This document shows, in pieces, positions 1 through 7,983 of a stretch of 64,000 nucleotides of DNA. The stretch's first letter is position 1. Each line of letters starts with the position of its first letter. Made by a program: the position numbers and the translations under genes. This DNA comes from Burkholderia sp. SRS-46 (GTDB lineage Bacteria; Pseudomonadota; Gammaproteobacteria; Burkholderiales; Burkholderiaceae): assembly GCF_004343775.1 (NCBI RefSeq), contig NZ_PTXL01000016.1, positions 1 to 64,000 of the forward strand, written 5' to 3'. The notes under the pieces are model-generated. The model ran no database searches. It saw nothing but the letters and a program-made list of their open reading frames with translations, and was not told the DNA's origin.

Positions 1-2
1 CA

Positions 3-2042
3 AACCTGTCGAACGGCATTGCGGCAGGCACGGTCGGTCTGGTGCAGCAGACCGGCGGCGCACCCGGCACCGGGCCGATCATGGTCGGCGCGCAAACCGG
101 CGGCAGATCGGTGGACTTCACCGGCACCGACGGCCCGCGCACGCTCTCGGGCGTCGCGGCCGGCGCCGCCGCAACCGATGCCGTCAACGTCGGCCAGCTG
201 ACTTCGGTTGCCGGCGTCGCGGCGAATGCGGTGCAGTACGACAATGCCGGCCACACGTCGGTCACGCTAGGCGGTGCGGCGGCTGCAGCGCCCGTCGCGC
301 TGACGAATGTGGCGGCCGGCACGCTGTCGGCATCGAGCGTCGATGCGGTGAACGGCGGTCAACTGTTCGCGACGAATCAGGCGGTCGCGAGCACGTCGAC
401 GGCAGTCACAAACCTGTCGAACGGCGTCAATGCCGGCACGGTCGGCCTCGTCCAGCAGGCTGGCGGAGCGCCGGGCAGCGGCTCGATCACGGTCGGCGCT
501 CAGACGAGCGGCACGTCCGTCGATTTCACGGGCACGGCCGGCACACGCACGCTCTCGGGCGTCGCGGCCGGCACCGCCGCGACCGACGCCGTCAACGTCG
601 GCCAGCTGACGGCGGTTGCCGGCGTCGCGGCGAACGCGGTCCAGTACGACAATGCCGGCCACACGTCGGTCACGCTAGGCGGTGCGGCAGCTGCAGCGCC
701 CGTCGCGCTGACGAATGTGGCGGCCGGCACGCTGTCGGCGTCAAGCGTCGACGCGGTGAACGGCGGCCAGCTGTTCACGACGAATCAGGCGGTCGCGAAC
801 ACGTCGACGGCAGTCACGAACCTGTCGAACGGCATTGCGGCAGGCACGGTCGGTCTGGTGCAGCAGACCGGCGGCGCACCCGGCACCGGGCCGATCACGG
901 TCGGCGCGCAAACCGGCGGCACGTCAATCGACTTCACCGGCACGGACGGCGCGCGCAAGCTATCCGGGGTCGCGGCCGGCGCGGCCGCAACCGATGCCGT
1001 CAACGTTGGCCAGCTCAATGCAGTTGCTGGCGTCGCAACGAACGCCGTGCAGTACGACAACGCTAGCCACACGTCGGTCACGCTCGGCGGTGCCGCAGCT
1101 ACAGCGCCCGTCGTGCTGACGAATGTGGCGGCCGGTAAGCTGTCCGCATCGAGCACCGACGCAATCAACGGTGGCCAGCTGTTCGCGACGAATCAAGCCG
1201 TCACGAACACGTCGACCGCAATCGCAAACCTGTCGAACGGCATTGCGGCAGGCACGGTCGGTCTGGTGCAGCAGACCGGCGGCGCACCCGGCACCGGGCC
1301 GATCATGGTCGGCGCGCAAACCGGCGGCAGATCGGTGGACTTCACCGGCACCGACGGCCCGCGCACGCTCTCGGGCGTCGCGGCCGGCGCCGCCGCAACC
1401 GATGCCGTCAACGTCGGCCAGCTGACTTCGGTTGCCGGCGTCGCGGCGAATGCGGTGCAGTACGACAATGCCGGCCACACGTCGGTCACGCTAGGCGGTG
1501 CGGCGGCTGCAGCGCCCGTCGCGCTGACGAATGTGGCGGCCGGCACGCTGTCGGCGTCAAGCGTCGACGCGGTGAACGGCGGCCAGCTGTTCACGACGAA
1601 TCAGGCGGTCGCGAACACGTCGACGGCAGTCACGAACCTGTCGAACGGCATTGCGGCAGGCACGGTCGGTCTGGTGCAGCAGACCGGCGGCGCACCCGGC
1701 ACCGGGCCGATCACGGTCGGCGCGCAAACCGGCGGCACGTCAGTCGACTTCACCGGCACGGACGGCGCGCGCAAGCTATCCGGCGTCGCCGCCGGCACGG
1801 CCGCAACCGATGCCGTCAACGTTGGCCAGCTCAATGCAGTTGCTGGCGTCGCAACGAACGCCGTGCAGTACGACAACGCGGGCCACACGTCGGTCACGCT
1901 CGGCGGCGCAAGTGCTGCAGCGCCCGTCGCATTGACGAACGTGGCCGCCGGAACGCTGTCGGCCTCGAGTACGGATGCCGTGAACGGCGCGCAACTGTAT
2001 GCGACGAATCAAGCGTTGTCCGGCACAACGTCGACCGTTAAC
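3..2042. repeat. Five tandem 408-bp repeats inside the adhesin gene
   Basis: The phrase AACCTGTCGAACGGC recurs at 3, 411, 819, 1227 and 1635, an exact 408-bp period. Units 1 and 4 share the same distinctive variant (protein GGRSVDFTGTDGPRTLS). Units 3 and 5 share another (DFTGTDGARKLS). Unit 2 is the most different. A decayed sixth unit runs to about 2450. Confidence 0.95.
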
Positions 2043-3134
2043 GCACTGTCGATGGGAATCGCGGCCGGTACGATCGGCCTCGTGCAACAGGCCGGCGGTG
2101 CACCCGGCACTGGGGTGATCACAATCGGTGCGAAAACCGGCGGCAGCGCTATCGACGTCTCCGGCACCAGCGGTGCGCGCCAACTGAAGGGGGTTGCCGC
2201 TGGGACCGACGCAACCGATGCGGTCAACGTCAGCCAGCTCAATGCCACCGTCAGCAGCGCGACGGCAAATGCTGTCGTCTACGACAGTGCGGCGCGATCG
2301 ATCGTGACGCTCGGCGGACTCGGCGCATCCGCGCCGGTCACGTTGCGCAATGTGGCGGCTGGCGTGCTATCCGGCACTAGTACCGACGCCGTCAACGGCT
2401 CCCAGCTCTACACGACGAACCTGGCTGTCGCTGCTAACACGGGTGCGATTGACGCTCTCACGAACAGCTTGACCGACGTGCAGCGCTCCATGGCCAGGAA
2501 CACCGCCCAACTGCAGCCGATCGTCAGCGCCGATGCGTTGAAGTACTTCGCGGCGTCGTCGACCGGTGCACCCGCGAGCGCGAGCGGCACGGAGACAGTT
2601 GCAGCTGGAGGCAATTCACTTGCCGCCGGCGCCAACAGTGTCGCAATCGGTACCGGCGCACAGGCTATCGGCAGCGGCGCTCTCGCGCTCGGGGCGAATA
2701 CATCGGCAAAGGGAAGCAACTCGATCGCACTCGGTCAGGGCTCCGCCGCGTCGGCCGACAACACCGTATCAATTGGCAACAGTGCGACGGGGCTCACGCG
2801 CACGCTGACGAACGTCTCTGCTGGCGTCGCACCGACCGACGCAGTCAACGTCCGGCAGCTCAGCGATGCGGTCGGCGGGCTGCGCTCCCAGATCGAGCAC
2901 GACCGAGCCGACGCGAACGGCGGCTCGGCCAGTGCCGTTGCGATCGCATCACTGCCGCAGGCGCCCGCGCCTGGTCACAGCGTCGTATCGATCGGCGGGG
3001 GCACGTATGCGGGTCAATCCGCAGTGGCGGTCGGCATGTCCACCTACGCCGGCCGCTGGATCCTGAAGGCATCCGGTTCGACAAACACACGCGGCACTGT
3101 CGCTGCCGGTGCCGGTGCCGCCTATGTCTGGTAA
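3..3134 (+). CDS. Trimeric autotransporter adhesin (YadA/Hia type), 5' end outside window
   Basis: The reading frame is open from the window edge, so this is the C-terminal 1043 residues of a surface adhesin. Five tandem 136-residue units (each 408 bp) rich in Gly, Ala, Val and Thr carry the repeated neck-like motif TDAVNVGQL and the motif DAVNGGQLF. A diverged sixth unit follows (about 2043-2450), then head-type repeats of the GANSVAIG / GSNSIALG kind (about 2620-2800), another neck, and a short YadA-type beta-barrel anchor ending in Trp. In this family three anchors form one outer-membrane pore that displays the trimeric stalk; binding partners cannot be read from sequence. GTG at 42 is an internal codon, not the start. 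Confidence 0.93.
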   Translation, partial: NLSNGIAAGTVGLVQQTGGAPGTGPIMVGAQTGGRSVDFTGTDGPRTLSGVAAGAAATDAVNVGQLTSVAGVAANAVQYDNAGHTSVTLGGAAAAAPVALTNVAAGTLSASSVDAVNGGQLFATNQAVASTSTAVTNLSNGVNAGTVGLVQQAGGAPGSGSITVGAQTSGTSVDFTGTAGTRTLSGVAAGTAATDAVNVGQLTAVAGVAANAVQYDNAGHTSVTLGGAAAAAPVALTNVAAGTLSASSVDAVNGGQLFTTNQAVANTSTAVTNLSNGIAAGTVGLVQQTGGAPGTGPITVGAQTGGTSIDFTGTDGARKLSGVAAGAAATDAVNVGQLNAVAGVATNAVQYDNASHTSVTLGGAAATAPVVLTNVAAGKLSASSTDAINGGQLFATNQAVTNTSTAIANLSNGIAAGTVGLVQQTGGAPGTGPIMVGAQTGGRSVDFTGTDGPRTLSGVAAGAAATDAVNVGQLTSVAGVAANAVQYDNAGHTSVTLGGAAAAAPVALTNVAAGTLSASSVDAVNGGQLFTTNQAVANTSTAVTNLSNGIAAGTVGLVQQTGGAPGTGPITVGAQTGGTSVDFTGTDGARKLSGVAAGTAATDAVNVGQLNAVAGVATNAVQYDNAGHTSVTLGGASAAAPVALTNVAAGTLSASSTDAVNGAQLYATNQALSGTTSTVNALSMGIAAGTIGLVQQAGGAPGTGVITIGAKTGGSAIDVSGTSGARQLKGVAAGTDATDAVNVSQLNATVSSATANAVVYDSAARSIVTLGGLGASAPVTLRNVAAGVLSGTSTDAVNGSQLYTTNLAVAANTGAIDALTNSLTDVQRSMARNTAQLQPIVSADALKYFAASSTGAPASASGTETVAAGGNSLAAGANSVAIGTGAQAIGSGALALGANTSAKGSNSIALGQGSAASADNTVSIGNSATGLTRTLTNVSAGVAPTDAVNVRQLSDAVGGLRSQIEHDRADANGGSASAVAIASLPQAPAPGHSVVSIGGGTYAGQSAVAVGMSTYAGRWILKASGSTNTRGTVAAGAGAAYVW

Positions 3135-3171
3135 TGCCGTCGCCAATCTTCTCATGTACCGGGAGACTCTG

Positions 3172-3945
3172 ATGAAACGACCAAACTACAGCTCTGCCCT
3201 GCTCGCTGCATGCGTTGCCGTTGCGGCGTTCCTCGTTACCGTCGGCTTTGGCCACCGCGCTTGGCCGATTGTGGCAGCAACGCTGCTGGCGATTCCGCTG
3301 GCATCCTTTTTCGTCAAAGTGACACAGCGATGGCGCCGGCGGCAGACGCCTGACCGGCCCACCGTGAAGATCACGGACGCTACCGTCTGGGAGTTACGGC
3401 TCAATGATGTGCCGGCGGCCGAGGTGCGTGAGCACGTCGTCCGTCGCATCGAGCACGAACTCGAGCAAGAGCGGCAATGGGATCTGCGCGTCGCGTCGAT
3501 CCTCAGCTATGCCGCGGCCGTGTTGCGCCAGCTCACCTACACCGCACTGTGCATACCCTTCGCGGTCTTCGCATTCGCGGGCCTGTCATGGGCAACCAAT
3601 CCGGGCGGGTTTGCGCATCTCGCGCATCAGATCCTGAATGCGAGCGAGGCTGACCTGCGTGCAGTGGTCGACGGCGTTGCGTGGACAGCAATCGGGTTCA
3701 GCGGCATGGTGCTGGTGATGTGGCACACCCTAGTGCCGGGGACACCGAGGCGGGATCACTACGACGAAGCATGGTACGAGGAGATCCGTCTCGCCGCCCG
3801 GATCGCCCCGCGCGGCGAGTTCACGCTGCACCTCTCGGGGCAGGAAGTGCCGGCGGGTTTCCGCGTGACGCGAGGTCCGCGCCTCACCGTCCACTACTGG
3901 CCGAATAGCCGACGTAGCTCGCCCAACCGGCACGACGTCGCTTAA
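3172..3945 (+). CDS. Hypothetical membrane protein, 257 aa
   Basis: I do not recognise a family. The ATG at 3172 is preceded by GGGAGA six bases upstream; an in-frame ATG at 3154 is possible but lacks a good ribosome site. Two hydrophobic segments lie near the N-terminus (about residues 8-26 and 31-50), then a charged region with a short amphipathic Glu/Arg-rich helix, then two more hydrophobic segments (about 118-136 and 177-196) and a soluble C-terminal tail of about 60 residues. It starts 37 bp after the adhesin stop and is probably co-transcribed with it, so a role in adhesin biogenesis or regulation is possible but unproven. A hairpin terminator follows. Confidence 0.7.
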   Translation: MKRPNYSSALLAACVAVAAFLVTVGFGHRAWPIVAATLLAIPLASFFVKVTQRWRRRQTPDRPTVKITDATVWELRLNDVPAAEVREHVVRRIEHELEQERQWDLRVASILSYAAAVLRQLTYTALCIPFAVFAFAGLSWATNPGGFAHLAHQILNASEADLRAVVDGVAWTAIGFSGMVLVMWHTLVPGTPRRDHYDEAWYEEIRLAARIAPRGEFTLHLSGQEVPAGFRVTRGPRLTVHYWPNSRRSSPNRHDVA

Positions 3946-3963
3946 CGGAAATCGTCCGCACAA

Positions 3964-3991
3964 ATGAAAAACCCCCGTTGACGGACGGGGG
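3964..3991. terminator. Hairpin terminator/attenuator overlapping a 5-codon ORF
   Basis: The stem CCCCCGT (3972-3978) pairs with ACGGGGG (3985-3991) around a 6-nt loop. The minus-strand reading ends in TTTTT, so the classical intrinsic terminator is on the minus strand; read on plus it is followed only by CTCTTC. On plus, ATG at 3964 opens a five-codon ORF (MKNPR, stop at 3979) that runs into the stem. It lies between the adhesin operon and repA. Confidence 0.5.
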
Positions 3992-4199
3992 CTCTTCAAG
4001 ATGAAGCGCGACGGAGAAAAGAGCAATCGGCAACACCACAACGAAGCCGATTCTATCGAAGCTCTTTTCGCTGTCAAGCGACATCTGTGTGACCACAACC
4101 ATCACAAATTGAGCGCCAGATGAACCGGAAGACCGAGGGCGGGAAATACTCCCGAGACGCGCAGCACACTGCGCCAGCAGGGGCCGTCGACGACTGTCG

Positions 4200-5186
4200 T
4201 TGCCGGCACCAGACAACACATTCACGAACATCCGATCGATCGACGTCGATCGGCAAGGAGCGCGGCCGCCGATAGGTTCGCGCGTGAACTTCCCTTTCCT
4301 CGATCCGCTTCTGCCCGACCGGTCGAATCCTGTCGGCGTGGGTGCGCCGGAACAGCTGATGGCTGCGGCCGCGGCGATCGGCGCGCGCGGCATGTGCGTC
4401 GCCAAGACGCCGTTGCCCGAGCGCGTGTGGCCCGACGACATCCCGTCGCCGGCGCCGCCGAACGCACCGCGGATCCTGCGCGAGCTCAAGGCTCGTCTGT
4501 CGCGCTACCTCGACAAGCCCGCGCTGTGGCTCGCGCAGCTGAACGCGGCGAACGGGAGCCGTCGGCAGCAGCGCAGCGAGCGACGTCTCGCGTGCGTGCA
4601 ACTCGCGCGTGCGATGATCAAGTATTGCGACCTGCGCACGATGCGCATCGGTGTGCCGGGCGCGGCCGGTTGGATCGATTTCACGCTGCCGTACCTGGCG
4701 GCCCAGGCCGGCCTGTCGGAGCGCCGAGCCGAGCGCGCGCTGCGCGACCTGCAGAAGGCTCGGCTGGTGAAGGTGCGGCGCCAGTGCGAGCTCGAGGAAA
4801 CCGAGCAAGGGGTGCGGTACAAGGGCGTCGCGTCGATCAAGTATCTGACGTCGGCGCTCTTCGAGGCGTTCGGGCTTGGCAAATGGCTGCGGCACGAACG
4901 CACTCGCGCGCACCTGCGTGCACAGCGCCGCGCGAACCAGCAGCGCAAGCGAACGCAGCAGGGTTCGGCGCTGGGTGCGCAGCTCGTCGAGCAACTCGCC
5001 GGCATCGAGGCACGCGCCCGGCGCCAGGCTGCAGCAGCGGATGCCGCACAGCGCGATGCGGCCGACCTTGACCGTGCGATCAAGCTGCGTGTCGGTGAAC
5101 TGCTGCACGCGCACCCGGACTGGGATCGGGACACCCTCTATGCCGCCGCCCGGCGGCAGCTCGCCCCACCAGGCGATTCCGTTTAA
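4200..5186 (+). CDS. repA: Plasmid replication initiator RepA (IncFII-like)
   Basis: This protein should bind the plasmid origin and start replication. The centre (about residues 135-240) carries the IncFII RepA-type pattern: MIKYCDLRTMRIGVPG, then a winged-helix-like stretch (AGLSERRAERALRDLQKARL) and a YKGVASIKYLT segment. A basic, Gln/Arg-rich C-terminal helix follows. The start is uncertain. The open frame begins with TTG at 4200, while a good ribosome site (AAGGAG, 4255-4260) is followed in frame only by ATA (4272) and GTG (4284). If the latter is used the protein is about 300 aa. The downstream region holds a DnaA box, as expected of a replicon. Confidence 0.85.
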   Translation: MPAPDNTFTNIRSIDVDRQGARPPIGSRVNFPFLDPLLPDRSNPVGVGAPEQLMAAAAAIGARGMCVAKTPLPERVWPDDIPSPAPPNAPRILRELKARLSRYLDKPALWLAQLNAANGSRRQQRSERRLACVQLARAMIKYCDLRTMRIGVPGAAGWIDFTLPYLAAQAGLSERRAERALRDLQKARLVKVRRQCELEETEQGVRYKGVASIKYLTSALFEAFGLGKWLRHERTRAHLRAQRRANQQRKRTQQGSALGAQLVEQLAGIEARARRQAAAADAAQRDAADLDRAIKLRVGELLHAHPDWDRDTLYAAARRQLAPPGDSV

Positions 5187-5879
5187 CCGGCGCGCTGCGG
5201 CCGGTTCTCTAGCCTGACCACCCTCCCTATCGCGTGAGCGAGGCACCCGGACGTCCAGATGGCCGATTTGCCAGCATTCCGCGTCCGCGGGCGCGGCCTT
5301 CCAGGTGGAAAAACGCCGGCGGCTGCCTGATTTTGCGATCGCCGCGCGCAGCGCTGTGGATAAGAGCATTTAAATGTCGGGTCTGATCGTATTTAAGTGT
5401 CGGCTCTTATTCAGGACACAGATCCTACCTACCCCTCCAAATCCAGCCGCGGCACTGCCGCGGTGTCACGCGGGCTCCGCCCGCTTGGCAGAAAACCCCC
5501 ACGGGCTGCAGGCGCTTTCCACCGGCAGGCCGTAAGCGCTACGGCGGCCGCTGGCCGCCGCACCGCTAACGGCGCGACAAAAGATTTCGGGGCGCGTCAA
5601 AGCCGCACCCCGAAATCAGCGCGCGCGTGTGCGCGCCCGGCTGCCCGCAAGCACTATCGACTATCCTCGGCAGCTTAGCTTTCAGGGAGGGGGGGTAGTC
5701 TAATACGCAACTAACGGTCAGACGCATCACCTCTGCCAAAATTTCCCCCTGCCGCTCCACACCCCCCTTGTCTACAAGAACGAGGCCGTCCTCAACTCCA
5801 GTGGAATCCGCACGATACTGTTCAGCCCGTACCTGAGCGCGATACTCTGTTGAAAGAGCAACGGTTATGGGAGACTCCG
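5187..5879. other. Non-coding region after repA, candidate origin of replication
   Basis: No convincing gene. A consensus DnaA box (TGTGGATAA, TTATCCACA on minus) is at 5355-5363. It overlaps one arm of an inverted repeat, ATAAGAGC (5360-5367) and GCTCTTAT (5403-5410). Between the arms are two near-identical direct repeats, ATTTAAATGTCGG (5368-5380) and ATTTAAGTGTCGG (5391-5403), which are AT-rich against a GC-rich surround. Further GC hairpins lie at about 5450-5490. This fits an oriV next to repA, but function is inferred. Confidence 0.5.
5583..5617 (-). terminator. Hairpin with T-run on the minus strand
   Basis: GATTTCGGGG (5583-5592) pairs perfectly with CCCCGAAATC (5608-5617) around a 15-nt loop. 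On the minus strand the stem is followed by TTTTGTCG, as in an intrinsic terminator. No minus-strand gene is seen upstream, so it may instead be part of the origin region. Confidence 0.4.
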
Positions 5880-5971
5880 ATGTGCTACTCGGCCAAGATC
5901 CAGGCGAACTATCGAGAGTACGTCCGACGTTACGGTGCCGACATGGACATCGAGACGTTCAGGTGCATCTT
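5880..5971 (+). pseudogene. SRAP (YedK/HMCES-like) gene, 5' fragment
   Basis: ATG at 5880 follows GGGAGA and starts MCYSAKIQANYREYVRRYG, with the Cys directly after Met that is the catalytic nucleophile in this family (it cross-links to abasic sites in single-stranded DNA). After 29 codons plus the target duplication ATCTT the gene is cut by the 51.5-kb transposon. The remaining 274 codons are at 57498-58322. Joining the pieces with one ATCTT gives a continuous frame across the junction (IETFRCIFFARAS). Confidence 0.9.
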
Positions 5972-6012
5972 GGCTATTTTTGTCTATCCCCCGAAAATTG
6001 AAAATCTTCCTG
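5972..6012 (+). repeat. Left terminal inverted repeat of the 51.5-kb transposon
   Basis: Matches the reverse complement of 57457-57497 at 40 of 41 positions (34 identical, one C/T difference, six identical). It is preceded by the target duplicate ATCTT. Confidence 0.95.
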
Positions 6013-6074
6013 CCTATCAGGACTGGCTGCCAGAGGCATCCCTCCAAGAAAGATGGCCGGGCTGGCGCCATTCA

Positions 6075-6608
6075 TCAAGGGGTGGATTGCCGATCGGCGC
6101 ATGCCCGCACATCGGCGGCGGTCGCGATCGGCAACGCGATGAAGTCGCGTTCCGGCATCTCCGCGTAGGTCCGCAGGAATGGCAGGTACAGGAGCACGGT
6201 CCACGCTTTGCCGTCTTGCTGTCCCGCGTACGGATGGAGGATTTCGCCGTCTGGCCGGCGCCGGTCGAAACGCAGAACGCCCTTGTGCGGGTAGCGCGCT
6301 TCGGGATTTTTCCAGCGCACATCCATCATGTGCGTGACGACCTCGTGCGGAAAGCCCGGGTGCCCGGATGGCTCATGTTCGTGGCTGGCCGCCTTGATCG
6401 CCTCTTCCTCCGTCGGATGGCAGGCAGCGATTTCGTGCTCGTCGAACACCACTTCTTTCGCGATATAGGGCGGTCCGAGATACCAGTTGGGATCGTCGCG
6501 ATCGAGCTGGACGGCAACAATGGTACGCGTGCCGACATCGGTGCACCGCCACCAGAAGCCGGCAATGCCCATGAATTCAAGGCCGATATGAAAGTCCGGA
6601 TGCTTCAT
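6075..6608 (-). CDS. Hypothetical protein coupled to the tyrosine recombinase, 177 aa
   Basis: I do not recognise a family. The protein is soluble and rich in aromatic residues and His (MKHPDFHIGLEFMGIAGFWW near the start), with no membrane segment, signal peptide or obvious catalytic motif. Its start overlaps the stop of the upstream recombinase gene by 4 nt (ATGA arrangement), so the two are translationally coupled. It lies 62 bp inside the left repeat, making it the first gene of the transposon. It could be an accessory factor for recombination or a passenger. Confidence 0.65.
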   Translation of the reverse strand: MKHPDFHIGLEFMGIAGFWWRCTDVGTRTIVAVQLDRDDPNWYLGPPYIAKEVVFDEHEIAACHPTEEEAIKAASHEHEPSGHPGFPHEVVTHMMDVRWKNPEARYPHKGVLRFDRRRPDGEILHPYAGQQDGKAWTVLLYLPFLRTYAEMPERDFIALPIATAADVRACADRQSTP

Positions 6609-7804
6609 GCGGAACCCCGTGAAGTAGGTTGAGCTTGGGCGGCATCGGCCGACGCCGGGCGGAGCGGGTCCGGTTCATTGACTGTCTGCGCATGCCGCCG
6701 GTCGTCCTCGGCATGCAGATAGATGCCGGTGGTCTCGATCGACGCGTGCCGCAGGTTCTTCTGGATGAAGCGCAGGTCGGTGCCGGCATCGGCCTGATGC
6801 GAGGCCGCGCTGTGCCGCAGCCAGTGGGTCGACGCGCGACGCAACGTCGCTGCGCCGACCGGATCACGGAGCGCGAGCGCATCCGCCGCGCGCCGGAACA
6901 CTTCCTTGACGATCAGATAGATCGCCGCCGGCGTCAGGTACCGCGCGTCGTCACCAGCGATGCTCATCACGGCTGGCCCCGTCTCGTTCGCGGACGGCAC
7001 GAGCGGCAGGCCGTGAAAGGCTCGATAGCGCGCAAAGTCGGTCATCAGCGCGTCGCTGACGGGCACCTCGCCCTCGGCGCCGCCCTTGCCGATGACGTGC
7101 AGCCACCACTTGCCGCGGCGCTGATAGAAGTCGGCCGCCTTTGCGTTGGCGGCTTCCGAGACCCGCAGCGCGGTGTGATACAGCAGGCGGATCAGCCAGC
7201 GGCTGCGCTCGTAGTGCTGCTCGTCGCGTTCTGTCAACCGGGGCCATTGCTCGACGCTCGCGAGCACGTGATCCCACAGCGCGTGATCGAGATAGCGCTC
7301 GACGCGGCGGGACCTACTGGTCGAAGCATTATGACCTCTGCGTAACGCGAGCGGATTGCCGGCCAGATAGCCAGCGCTCACCAGGTACGTCAGCAGCCCC
7401 GACAGGATGCCCAGCGCCTGATGCTGGCTACGCTCCGACAGCGGCCCTTCGAACAGCCGCCGCGTGCGTCCGCGGCGCGGCAGTGCTGGATCGGCCCAGT
7501 CGGCATCGGGCTGGCTAAGGAAGCGTTCATACAGCAGGAAATCCTCGCGCGTGAGGCTCGACAGCGGCTTGTCGAGCGTGCGCGTCGCCCACAGCAGCAG
7601 GCGCACGGCCTCCTTGCGATAGCTGCGCAGCGTGTGCGGCGACGCGCTGTATTCGGCGAGCCACAGGCGCACGGCCTCGACATCGGTGTCGGCGGCGATC
7701 TGCCGGTAGGCACCGGTCGCGCGATTGGTGCCGGCGCTGCCATCGAGCCTTGCCGGCAACGCAATCGCCAGTACCGGTTCCGGGGCGTTGGAAACGACAT
7801 TCAT
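6605..7804 (-). CDS. tnpS: Tyrosine recombinase, TnpS-like cointegrate resolvase
   Basis: A 399-aa phage-integrase-family recombinase. An N-terminal SAM-like core-binding domain (about 45-160, with SPHTLRSYRKEAVRLL) is followed by the catalytic domain. There the Arg of HTALRVSEAANA, the Lys of GKGGAEGEVPVSD, the HWLRH motif (H-x-x-R), the His of LRHASIETT and the Tyr of TGIYLHA form the expected R-K-H-R-H-Y set. ATG at 7804 is preferred over an upstream TTG in an AT-rich tract. It is divergent from a KfrA-like gene with a palindrome between them, exactly the TnpS/rst/TnpT arrangement of Tn4651-type transposons, in which TnpS resolves cointegrates at rst. Confidence 0.85.
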   Translation of the reverse strand: MNVVSNAPEPVLAIALPARLDGSAGTNRATGAYRQIAADTDVEAVRLWLAEYSASPHTLRSYRKEAVRLLLWATRTLDKPLSSLTREDFLLYERFLSQPDADWADPALPRRGRTRRLFEGPLSERSQHQALGILSGLLTYLVSAGYLAGNPLALRRGHNASTSRSRRVERYLDHALWDHVLASVEQWPRLTERDEQHYERSRWLIRLLYHTALRVSEAANAKAADFYQRRGKWWLHVIGKGGAEGEVPVSDALMTDFARYRAFHGLPLVPSANETGPAVMSIAGDDARYLTPAAIYLIVKEVFRRAADALALRDPVGAATLRRASTHWLRHSAASHQADAGTDLRFIQKNLRHASIETTGIYLHAEDDRRHAQTVNEPDPLRPASADAAQAQPTSRGSA

Positions 7805-7892
7805 GGTCAGGCGCGTTTTGAAAGAGGGTTGTCGCAGCGTACAGCAGAATTGCTTGCGATTATGCGGATTATCACAAATTTTAGCCATTTAT

Positions 7893-7908
7893 CGTTATAG
7901 GTATAACG
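7893..7908. other. Palindrome between tnpS and tnpT, candidate rst recombination core
   Basis: CGTTATA and TATAACG form a perfect inverted repeat separated by GG, within an AT-rich stretch (about 7850-7925) that contrasts with the GC-rich surround. Outer ATCAC / GTGAT bases extend the symmetry. Tn4651-type elements recombine at such a site between their divergent tnpS and tnpT genes; the promoters of both genes must also lie here. Confidence 0.55.
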
Positions 7909-7983
7909 TGATATGATGATATACACATCAAGAATGCCTCGAAAACCACCTCCCCCGACCGATTTCACGGTGAAAAGCCGCCC

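Noticed and set aside
3..2042. CRISPR array
   Set aside because: The repeats are 408 bp, contiguous, and encode a continuous repetitive protein; there are no spacers.
42..3134. GTG at 42 as the start of the adhesin gene
   Set aside because: The same frame is open to the window edge and the upstream residues match the repeat unit, so the gene starts outside the window.
4074..5369. Long minus-strand frame across repA
   Set aside because: Opposite-strand shadow of repA in GC-rich DNA; Arg/Ala/Leu-rich with no family pattern.
5850..6632. Long plus-strand frame beginning with the SRAP start
   Set aside because: It runs across the transposon end at 5971/5972, so everything after codon 31 of the SRAP start is a chance read-through into the transposon opposite a minus-strand gene.
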